Part shown: positions 1 to 5,928 of the stretch, one piece after another
Numbering within the stretch: position 1 is the stretch's first letter
Layout of the letters: the number at the start of each line of letters is the position of its first letter
DNA from: DATJSN01 sp035504095
GTDB taxonomy: Bacteria > Planctomycetota > Phycisphaerae > WQYP01
Assembly: GCA_035504095.1 (NCBI GenBank)
Contig: DATJSN010000030.1
Coordinates: 1-17,867, forward strand
DNA length: 17,867 nt
Direction of reading: 5' to 3'
The notes under the pieces: generated by a model
Database searches by the model: none
Told to the model about the DNA's origin: nothing
The model's input: the letters and a program-made list of their open reading frames with translations, nothing else
Position numbers and translations under genes: made by a program

Positions 1-1
1 T

Positions 2-865
2 AAAATTTTCATCGTACTCCAGCTTGTTTTCGCGCTGGTTACCGCCGTGGTGGTCGTCATGTTCGCTTACAAGCAGCCGGATTACCGCTCGCAGCTCGTG
101 GCGGCACAAAACGCGCAAATCGCCGCCGCGGCCGCGCTGACTGTTCAGGAAACCGAGAACACTGCGCTGCACAATCAGTTTACCGCGTCACAGAACCAGT
201 CTTCGCAGGAGATATCGGCGCTTAGCATCCAATTGGCGGCGTTGCAGGGCCAGCTTGCGGACGCCAACGCCAAACTTTCCCAGGACGAAGCCCAGAACAC
301 CCAGCAGGCCAACAGCATCACCGACCTTACCGCGACCGTGCATTCGCTGCAGGATATTCTAGCCAACCAGACCAATCAGATTGATGAGCTGCGTCCCAAA
401 CTGCTGGGCTACATCAGCCAGAATGCCGACCTAAACCGTCAGCTTACCGAGCTGACCAACGATCGTGACGAAGCACAGAAGCAGATTGAAACCCTGCAGG
501 AAAGCATCTCCGGTCTGAGCCAACAACTGGCCAACGCAAAAACGGGCAATCCATCCAGCGCCGGCAACCCGTCGGCCTCTCCGGGGGTGACGGGCATCAT
601 CGGCACGCCGACCCCGGTTCTGGTCAACGGCTCGGTAGAAAACGTTGCTTTTTATAATGGCCGTACGTATGTAAGCACATCACTTGGTTCCAAAGACGGC
701 GTTAGCGTTGGAACGCGCCTGACCATTTACCGGGGTCAAACATATGTCGGAGACCTGGTGGTGCAGCGCGTGATCACTAATGAATCCATGGGCGTTGTAA
801 CGCTCCAGAATCCGGGTGAAACGGTGCGCATCAACGATTTGGTGATGAGCGGACCGGGAATGTAA
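2..865 (+). CDS. Membrane-anchored coiled-coil protein with MreC-like C-terminal domain (5' truncated by window)
   Basis: The reading frame is open from base 2, so the gene starts outside the window; the GTG at 47 lies inside the membrane segment and is not a credible start. The 287 visible residues show a hydrophobic span (about residues 2-22, IFIVLQLVFALVTAVVVVMF), then a long Gln/Ala/Asn-rich region with coiled-coil character (about 35-180), a short Ser/Gly/Pro linker, and a compact beta-rich tail (about 205-287) with the stretch GSKDGVSVGTRLTIYRGQ. That order (one membrane span, coiled coil, beta domain with a G-S-K-D-G-V turn) is the MreC layout, although overall sequence similarity is weak. 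It sits upstream of a small membrane protein, mreB and mreC on the same strand, so a role in envelope or shape scaffolding is inferred. The family is not recognised with certainty. Confidence 0.75.
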   Translation, partial: KIFIVLQLVFALVTAVVVVMFAYKQPDYRSQLVAAQNAQIAAAAALTVQETENTALHNQFTASQNQSSQEISALSIQLAALQGQLADANAKLSQDEAQNTQQANSITDLTATVHSLQDILANQTNQIDELRPKLLGYISQNADLNRQLTELTNDRDEAQKQIETLQESISGLSQQLANAKTGNPSSAGNPSASPGVTGIIGTPTPVLVNGSVENVAFYNGRTYVSTSLGSKDGVSVGTRLTIYRGQTYVGDLVVQRVITNESMGVVTLQNPGETVRINDLVMSGPGM

Positions 866-942
866 TTTTTCAGAGTAAATTCGCGGGCCGATCCCTGGAG
901 AAAAAGAAGTTGGGATTCGACCCGGCTCGACGGGAGTTTAAT

Positions 943-1080
943 ATGTCGCGTGCTTCAGCTCGCATCCATGTCAAACCGCAGCCCAATATTTATACGGCTC
1001 TAGCCGCCGTTGGGACACTCGCCACACTTGCTGCGCTGATTTATGCGGTCATGCAATACAAAGCGCTCATCGGATTTTGA
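943..1080 (+). CDS. Small single-span membrane protein, 45 aa
   Basis: This short frame starts at ATG 943, preceded by a GGGAG ribosome-binding site eight bases upstream, and stops with TGA at 1078-1080. It encodes a basic N-terminus (MSRASARIHVKPQP) and one hydrophobic helix (about residues 18-36, ALAAVGTLATLAALIYAVM), ending QYKALIGF. The spread of synonymous third bases and the clean N-basic/TM layout look like a real membrane micro-protein. It lies 77 bp after the coiled-coil gene and about 210 bp before mreB, same strand, so it probably belongs to the shape cluster. No family is recognised. A role as a small membrane partner of MreB or the coiled-coil protein is inference from position only. 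Confidence 0.6.
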   Translation: MSRASARIHVKPQPNIYTALAAVGTLATLAALIYAVMQYKALIGF

Positions 1081-1293
1081 GACAGATGAGACGACGAGGC
1101 GTTTCGCAAAAGCGATTAAAATTTCAAAAACCGTCTTCCATTCATTCGACATCAGGCCAAATTCCGATAATATGACAGTCAAATTGCTTCCGTGCGCAAG
1201 GCGTTGCGCCGGGCCATGTGTTCCGGCGAGAAGCCGGCGGTTGGGAGCAAGACATGGCGCCGATCAGATGGAAGATTTCTCCGGAGTGCCCGT

Positions 1294-2346
1294 TTGTTTT
1301 TTGATCCTTTCCTTGGCTGGTTTTCGCTCGACATGGGCATTGACCTGGGAACATGCAACACGCTCGTGTGTGTGCGCGGCCAGGGGATCGTCCTTAACGA
1401 GCCTTCCGTCGTCGCGGTTTATAAGGGAACCAACATTGTTTTCCAGAACGGGAATGCCGTAGGGCTGGCGGCCAAGGAAATGCTCGGCAAAACGCCGGGC
1501 AGCATTACCGCGATCCGCCCGCTGCGTCACGGCGTGATCAGCGATTTTGAAATCACCGAGGCCATGCTCACCTATTTCATCCGCCGCGTGCATGGCCGCC
1601 GCAAGTTCGTCAAGCCGCGCGTCGTGATCGCGATTCCATCGGGCATTACCGCGGTGGAAAAACAGGCGGTCTTTCATTCCGCAATGCAGGCGCAGGCGCG
1701 TCGCGTGTATCTGGTGGAAGAGCCGCTGGCCGCGGCGGTCGGGGCCGGTCTGCCGATCACCGAGCCCAGCGCCAGCATGATCGTCGACATCGGCGGTGGC
1801 ACCACGGAAGTCGCGATTCTCACACTGGCCGACATCGCGGTGTCTGAATCCATCCGCACCGCCGGCGACAACTTCGATGAATCGATCGTCAACCACATGA
1901 AGAAAACGTATAACCTGATGATTGGCGAGCAGTTCTCGGAAAAAATCAAAATCGAAATCGGCTCGGCCAGTCCCACCGGCCCCGAAACCACCATGGAAGT
2001 TCGCGGGCGCGACATGATCAGCGGCCTGCCCCGCAAGTGCATCATCACCAGCGAAGAAATACGCGAATCGCTTCAGGAACCCATCGGCAAAATCATCGAC
2101 GCGGTCACGCACACGCTGGAGCGCACCGAACCGGAACTTGCCGCCGATCTGGTGGAATCGGGCATTGTGCTCGCCGGCGGCGGCAGCCTGCTGCGCGGCA
2201 TCGACAAAGTGATCGCTCAGGCCACCGGTTTGCCCGTGCGCGTCGCCGAAGATCCGCTGACCTGCGTGGCCCGGGGCACGAACGTGTTCCTGGAAAATAT
2301 GGAACTGCTCAAGGAATCAATGGAATCCGATGCGGACGTGATGTAA
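1294..2346 (+). CDS. mreB: Rod shape-determining protein MreB (bacterial actin)
   Basis: This is the actin-like ATPase that polymerises under the inner membrane and guides side-wall synthesis. With the start at TTG 1294 the protein is 350 aa and begins MFFDPFLGWFSLDMGIDLGT, the normal MreB N-terminus with its hydrophobic membrane-binding residues. GGAG at 1283-1286 gives a good Shine-Dalgarno site seven bases upstream. The frame extends to GTG 1192, but that would add 34 basic residues with no MreB counterpart. Actin-fold motifs are all present: phosphate 1 DLGT (17-20), VEEPLAAAVG (141-150), phosphate 2 DIGGGT (165-170) and the adenosine motif LAGGGSL (293-299). Cys21 stands where Ala is usual (DLGTCNT for DLGTANT). 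mreC follows after 48 bp, so the two are probably co-transcribed. Confidence 0.97.
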   Translation: MFFDPFLGWFSLDMGIDLGTCNTLVCVRGQGIVLNEPSVVAVYKGTNIVFQNGNAVGLAAKEMLGKTPGSITAIRPLRHGVISDFEITEAMLTYFIRRVHGRRKFVKPRVVIAIPSGITAVEKQAVFHSAMQAQARRVYLVEEPLAAAVGAGLPITEPSASMIVDIGGGTTEVAILTLADIAVSESIRTAGDNFDESIVNHMKKTYNLMIGEQFSEKIKIEIGSASPTGPETTMEVRGRDMISGLPRKCIITSEEIRESLQEPIGKIIDAVTHTLERTEPELAADLVESGIVLAGGGSLLRGIDKVIAQATGLPVRVAEDPLTCVARGTNVFLENMELLKESMESDADVM

Positions 2347-2394
2347 GAATTATAGAGAGAACCAAGCTCTGCCTCGTAACACTTCGGGAACCTT

Positions 2395-3240
2395 ATGCGT
2401 ATCACTCCGCGGCGCCGGCTCTGGCTAATGAACATTGCCGCGATCATCTGCGTGATTCTCGCCGCCCGGCAAACGCCGGCCGTAAGTTCCACCCAGGCTT
2501 TTGCACGATCGTCGATTCAGTGGATCCTGATGCCCGTTTCCTGGACGTTCAGCCGCGTTCAGACCACATTCAATAATTTTGTCCATCCCGAGCCCGATCA
2601 GCAGAGCGCCTTGGACGAACTTCGCGACCGTGACCGCAATCAGCTTGCGCTGGTCCTGTATCAGCTTGACGTGTTGCAGCACAGGTACAATGAAATACTT
2701 CACATCCACGCCGATTATCCCAAGGCGCTGCTTCGGTTTGCCAATATTGAAGGTTTTTCACCTGATTCAGTTGACGAGTGCGTTCTGGATCAGGGGTGGC
2801 GCGACGATGCGCGGATCAAAGTTAATTCGCCGGTGATGGCCGATCTGGCCGTGGTCGGCTGCGTCGATTCCGTCGGCGCGGACACGAGCACGGTGCGACT
2901 GCTGAGCGATGTAAGAATGCAGGAGGAGGCCGCGATCGTTCGGCCTATCCCTGACGGCCAGTTGCCGATTTGTTCGCAAGGGGTTTTGTTGCAGGGGCGC
3001 GGCGGCGGAAAAATGTATTGCGATATACCGCTGGCCGCCGGGGCGCTCACGCCGCAGGCCGGCGATTTAATTGTGCTCAACGACAACGAATGGCCGGCAT
3101 CGGTCAATGGAGCGGTCATCGGCATCGTCGACGCAGCGCATCCATCGGATCAAAACAGTTTGCATCTGATTCTGGACATTCGTTCTCCGGTGGACATGCA
3201 GCAGGTCCACCAGGCCGCGATTGTTTTACCGGCGGAATAA
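2395..3240 (+). CDS. mreC: Rod shape-determining protein MreC, divergent
   Basis: MreC is the bitopic inner-membrane protein that links MreB filaments to the periplasmic wall-synthesis machinery. The 281-aa product has a basic N-terminus (MRITPRRR), a membrane helix (about 9-25), a helical stretch with heptad-like spacing (about 65-105, SALDELRDRDRNQLALVLYQ onward) and a C-terminal beta domain. In that domain VLDQGWRDDARIKVNSPVM, LAVVGCVDSVGADTSTVRLL and the final IVLPAE correspond to the family's 'DKGxxxGV...GLVGxV...TSxVxLLTD' pattern. It is near the usual length (about 270-330 aa). Position directly after mreB supports the call. The gene is followed by a hairpin and a strand change; mreD, PBP2 and rodA, often next in other bacteria, are not here. 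Confidence 0.85.
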   Translation: MRITPRRRLWLMNIAAIICVILAARQTPAVSSTQAFARSSIQWILMPVSWTFSRVQTTFNNFVHPEPDQQSALDELRDRDRNQLALVLYQLDVLQHRYNEILHIHADYPKALLRFANIEGFSPDSVDECVLDQGWRDDARIKVNSPVMADLAVVGCVDSVGADTSTVRLLSDVRMQEEAAIVRPIPDGQLPICSQGVLLQGRGGGKMYCDIPLAAGALTPQAGDLIVLNDNEWPASVNGAVIGIVDAAHPSDQNSLHLILDIRSPVDMQQVHQAAIVLPAE

Positions 3241-3244
3241 GCGC

Positions 3245-3265
3245 TTCGCTTCGCGAAATGTTTTT
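3245..3265 (+). terminator. Weak hairpin plus T-run after mreC
   Basis: Five bases after the mreC stop, TTCGC (3245-3249) can pair with GCGAA (3253-3257) over a three-base loop, followed after ATG by TTTTT (3261-3265). The stem is short, so this is a possible rather than a strong intrinsic terminator. It suits the end of the mre transcript, since the next gene is on the other strand. Confidence 0.35.
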
Positions 3266-3331
3266 AGCTACAGAGACGGCTGTACTGCCGAGTCGGGAGT
3301 TCTAAGACTGGGGATGGGAGAATGATTTTTT

Positions 3332-3409
3332 AACCACGAAAAACACGAAAAGCATTACCACAACGAAACGACGATTTTAACGCAGAGAATGCAGGGAGGG
3401 CGCGGAGAC
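3332..3409. repeat. Degenerate intergenic repeat (ACCACGAAAAACACGAAA / AACGCAGAGA type)
   Basis: The stretch between mreC and the PEP-CTERM gene contains AACCACGAAAAACACGAAAA (3332-3351) and then AACGCAGAGAATGCAGGGAG leading into GGCGCGGAGA (3379-3409). Short units built on 'CACGAAAA' and 'GCAGAG' recur within it. From memory, this pair of motifs is a common decayed intergenic repeat in planctomycete, verrucomicrobial and some other genomes. No coding frame is evident. Which copy family it belongs to cannot be settled from one copy. Confidence 0.5.
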
Positions 3410-3412
3410 TTT

Positions 3413-4732
3413 TTAAATCAATTTATTTTTTTGTTTGAAGAACAGCGGTAATCCACCGAGGGCGAGGAGCGCTAATGAGCCGGGTTCGGGCAGGGTGTAG
3501 GAGAAAATTACGCCGGCATTATTAGCGCCGCCTCCGTCGGTCATGCCATAAAGAGTTGAGCCATCGAGCAAAAGATCGCCACGAGGATAACCTCCATCGC
3601 CTTTACCGCCGGCAAACGAATGAAGAATAGTTTCTACGCCTGTAGTGATGTTGTAGGAGAAAATTGTGCCGGGACCTTCAATAATCTCGTCACCCGAAGA
3701 TTTACTATAGCTACCACCAGCGAAGGTCATGCCATAGAGGTAGCCGCCGGATGCAATCAATGAGCCGCGGGGACCGACTCCATCGAATGTGTCTGAGCCA
3801 AATGAACGCAGAACGCGTTCCGTGCCGGTTGAGATATTGTAGGAAAAGATTGTACCCCCATTATAGGCACCACCATTTTGAGTCATACCATAGAGGTAAC
3901 TACCTGACGCGATTAGCGAGCCGGTAGGATAAAATCCATCGTTGGATTCGCTGAATGAATGTAGAACTTTTTCTTTGTCAGTCGAAGTATTAAAGGAAAT
4001 GAGCGCGCCAAAGTGATTAGTGCCGCCTTCGTTTGTCATGCCATAGAGGTAGCTACCCGACGCGATCAGTGAGCCTTCGGGGTAGGCTCCGTCGCCTGTG
4101 GCGCCAAACGCGTGCAGAACTGTTTCCGTGTTATTGGAGGTATTATATGAAAAAATTGTGCCCTGATCTTGGCCAAATACCCCCCCAGTGCCACCCTTAC
4201 TTGTCATTCCATAGAGTGTTGACCCCGACTGAATCAGCGAGCCGAAAGGAGCATATCCATCGATATTTTCCGCTGGCTGTGAATTAAACGAATGCAGAAT
4301 ATTTTCCATGTCAGTAATGGTGTTGTAAGAGAAGATTGTGCCTGTATCATTGTTCTGGTTGGCGCCACCCAAGCGAGTCATGCCATAGAGGTAACTACCC
4401 GACGCAATCAGTGAGCCCCACCAGGGATCGGAGCCATCGGGGTAGCCACCGAACGAATGCAGAATAGTTTCGGAATTAGTTGCGGTATTAAATGAGAAGA
4501 TTGTGCCCAGATGGCTGGCGCCACCGGAGCGTGTCATACCATAGAGATAGCCGCCGGACGCAATTAATGAGCCGAAGGCGCCGTATCCGCCTGTACCACC
4601 TTGGAAATTGTAAAGTACTTGGAAATTGTTCGCCGCAGCAGTTTCGGCCATTCCCACAGCGGTGACCGCGAAGGTCGACAAACCCAGAACGTGTGGAAAT
4701 TTAAAAGCGCGATTTCCCTTAGCACGATGCAT
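3413..4732 (-). CDS. PEP-CTERM protein with seven GloVer-type tandem repeats
   Basis: This is a 439-aa exported protein. Residues 1-34 form a signal peptide (basic MHRAKGNRAFKFPH, hydrophobic VLGLSTFAVTAVGMA, then ETAAA). Residues 35 to about 410 hold seven repeats with the consensus DG..P.GSLI.SG.YLYGMT..GG....GTIFSYN and T..ETVLHSF between; this matches the repeat in 'choice-of-anchor tandem repeat GloVer' proteins. Residues 415-439 are a PEP-CTERM sorting tail: PEP, a hydrophobic helix (LALLALGGLPLFF) and a basic end (KQKNK). The frame is open to 4819, but the -10 box of the likely promoter lies inside that extension, and ATG 4732 gives a proper signal peptide. PEP-CTERM proteins are processed by an exosortase, not seen in this window. 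The repeats probably form a beta-propeller (inference). Base composition looks more AT-rich than its neighbours. Confidence 0.88.
   Translation of the reverse strand: MHRAKGNRAFKFPHVLGLSTFAVTAVGMAETAAANNFQVLYNFQGGTGGYGAFGSLIASGGYLYGMTRSGGASHLGTIFSFNTATNSETILHSFGGYPDGSDPWWGSLIASGSYLYGMTRLGGANQNNDTGTIFSYNTITDMENILHSFNSQPAENIDGYAPFGSLIQSGSTLYGMTSKGGTGGVFGQDQGTIFSYNTSNNTETVLHAFGATGDGAYPEGSLIASGSYLYGMTNEGGTNHFGALISFNTSTDKEKVLHSFSESNDGFYPTGSLIASGSYLYGMTQNGGAYNGGTIFSYNISTGTERVLRSFGSDTFDGVGPRGSLIASGGYLYGMTFAGGSYSKSSGDEIIEGPGTIFSYNITTGVETILHSFAGGKGDGGYPRGDLLLDGSTLYGMTDGGGANNAGVIFSYTLPEPGSLALLALGGLPLFFKQKNKLI
3539..4580. repeat. Seven DNA-level tandem repeats inside the PEP-CTERM gene
   Basis: On the plus strand a block close to GTCATGCCATAGAGGTAGC, continuing to a variable ...GAYGCRATYARTGAGCC, recurs near 3539, 3727, 3883, 4036, 4204, 4378 and 4537, at spacings of about 153-188 bp. 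The middle copies are the most alike; those at 3539 and 4204 have drifted most. It encodes the LYGMT core of each protein repeat. Nucleotide similarity this strong between repeats suggests recent duplication or gene conversion and makes unit gain or loss likely. Confidence 0.8.
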
Positions 4733-4790
4733 ATATACTACCACCAACAAGTATCCCTTCAAATTTATCAAGGCAAGCTTAGATAACGAA

Positions 4791-4819
4791 AATATACAAC
4801 ATAAAATGAAAAACCCCAA
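4791..4819 (-). promoter_or_regulatory. Candidate sigma70-type promoter of the PEP-CTERM gene
   Basis: Read on the minus strand, TTGGGG (4814-4819) and TATATT (4791-4796, five of six to TATAAT) are separated by 17 bp in a very AT-rich stretch. Transcription would start near 4784, about 50 bases before ATG 4732. The -35 box is weak (three of six). Confidence 0.45.
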
Positions 4820-4867
4820 AACATTTCGAATTTACGTTAATTTGATGAATTAGCCCCCCAATAACTG

Positions 4868-4895
4868 TGCCCTCTGCCCTATTCCCTATCCCCTA
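4868..4895. repeat. Four tandem heptamers (TNCCCTA type) at a gene end
   Basis: On the plus strand four 7-bp units run in register: TGCCCTC (4868-4874), TGCCCTA (4875-4881), TTCCCTA (4882-4888), TCCCCTA (4889-4895). On the minus strand they read as TAGGGNA units. The stop codon of the adjacent membrane-protein gene (4879-4881) and its last codons lie inside the array. Similar degenerate heptamer arrays are, from memory, frequent in planctomycete and cyanobacterial intergenic DNA. Confidence 0.65.
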
Positions 4896-5829
4896 AGCTA
4901 TTCTCTGTGGCTGTAACCGGCGGATAGCGAGAAGTGATCGCGCCGCCGATGAGGGCAAGGATCATTTCAACCACCACCTGAAATAATCGCGCCAGACCCA
5001 CGGCAGCGCCAACCAGAATAATTGAGTTATGCAAAAAAGGCGCGAGAAAAATTCCCTGGATCACTTCGCGCACGCCCAGCCCGCCAGGGAGCAAGCTGAA
5101 CATGCCCAAACTCACCGACAAAGCAAAAGCGCCCGAAAGCATCGGAATGCTATTTAGCGGCGCGGGTGTCAGGCAATTCACCGCGGCCCAAAGGGCAAAG
5201 CCGCCGCAAACCCAGCAGGGCAGAAACATAAACACCGCCGCGAACATGTGACGGCGGCGGAACTGTCGGCTGGGTGGAATGGGTTGTCGTTTCATCGATT
5301 TAAGGACCATGTTGATGACGCCAAAAAAGACTGCCGGGTAGAAAAAAACCAGCAGACCCACGACCATGGCGCCGGAAAGAATCAGGTAAACCGGATGATT
5401 TCTTACCGCGATGAACATGGCGATCGCGCCAACAAGCCCGCCGGAGAGCGTGTACATGGCGTTTTCCAGCAGTGTGGATAGCACGCACGTTTCGCGCGAC
5501 ATGCCGACGCGATGGGCGCGTTCGATGCGCATGATCACCAGCATGAGTTTACCGGGGGCGTATTTGCCCGCCTGGCTGAAGACATAGGCGCCAATCAGCG
5601 GCGTGACGTGGCTGCGGTCGCCCATTTGCCGGGCCAGCCAAAGCCAGGTCAGTGCGTTGTCGATCATGACGCCTATGTAGCCGAGGGGAATAAGCAGCGA
5701 CCAGCGCCAATCGACGTGAACCGGATGTTCGCCGATGGTGTGCCAGGCCTCGGCGATTTTCACGCCGACAAAGGCGAAGGTGACAACCATCACGGCGAGC
5801 TTGACAAGAAAGATTAGTTTCTTCTTCAC
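4879..5829 (-). CDS. YbhN/UPF0104-type integral membrane protein (LPG synthase TM-like flippase family)
   Basis: This 316-aa polytopic protein starts at GTG 5829 (MKKKLIFLVKLAVMVVTFAF), with GAGGA a few bases upstream. It has about eight hydrophobic segments and the two hallmark motifs of the UPF0104 / lysylphosphatidylglycerol-synthase TM family: SQAGKYAPGK (about residues 84-93) and LLPGGLGVRE (about 246-255). Members occur in bacteria and archaea, usually beside glycosyltransferases, and are thought to act in lipid or glycolipid translocation or synthesis; the substrate here is unknown. The glycosyltransferase gene lies 99 bp upstream on the same strand, so the two likely act together. Oddity: the C-terminal residues LGDRE and the stop codon come from a tandem heptamer array, so the natural C-terminus may have been replaced. 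Confidence 0.85.
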   Translation of the reverse strand: MKKKLIFLVKLAVMVVTFAFVGVKIAEAWHTIGEHPVHVDWRWSLLIPLGYIGVMIDNALTWLWLARQMGDRSHVTPLIGAYVFSQAGKYAPGKLMLVIMRIERAHRVGMSRETCVLSTLLENAMYTLSGGLVGAIAMFIAVRNHPVYLILSGAMVVGLLVFFYPAVFFGVINMVLKSMKRQPIPPSRQFRRRHMFAAVFMFLPCWVCGGFALWAAVNCLTPAPLNSIPMLSGAFALSVSLGMFSLLPGGLGVREVIQGIFLAPFLHNSIILVGAAVGLARLFQVVVEMILALIGGAITSRYPPVTATENSLGDRE

Positions 5830-5849
5830 ATATCCTCGTATTTAAATAT

Positions 5850-5908
5850 TGTAGAACAGGCTCTCCAGCCTGTTGCTGTATTGAGCAGCCTGGAGAGGCT
5901 GCTCTACA
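5850..5908. repeat. Double-hairpin (REP/BIME-like) palindromic element
   Basis: Two perfect hairpins lie side by side. AACAGGCT (5855-5862), loop CTCC, AGCCTGTT (5867-5874); then, after nine bases, AGCAGCCT (5884-5891), loop GGAG, AGGCTGCT (5896-5903). The loops CTCC and GGAG are complementary, and TGTAG (5850-5854) pairs with CTACA (5904-5908), so the whole 59 bp is also one imperfect palindrome. It occupies most of the gap between the glycosyltransferase and the YbhN-type gene. The layout resembles REP/BIME elements, and may attenuate or stabilise the transcript between the two genes. Confidence 0.75.
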
Positions 5909-5928
5909 TTCATCTTCCCAGTCCCTTC

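Noticed and set aside
1192..1293. A longer mreB product starting at GTG 1192.
   Set aside because: The extra 34 basic residues have no MreB counterpart, and the ribosome site GGAG at 1283-1286 fits TTG 1294.
1264..2112. A 282-aa frame on the minus strand opposite mreB.
   Set aside because: It is antisense to an unmistakable MreB, is rich in Asp/His/Arg/Gly as expected of a shadow of GC-rich code, and has no recognisable motif.
2037..2576. A 179-aa plus-strand frame overlapping the mreB/mreC junction.
   Set aside because: It is a +1 shadow of mreB and mreC with Arg/His-rich composition and no ribosome site.
3539..4580. Regularly spaced repeats that might suggest a CRISPR array.
   Set aside because: The spacing is 153-188 bp and the repeats encode the protein's LYGMT units, so they are coding tandem repeats.
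4733..4819. An N-terminal extension of the PEP-CTERM protein.
   Set aside because: The likely -10 box lies inside it, and the shorter start gives a proper signal peptide.
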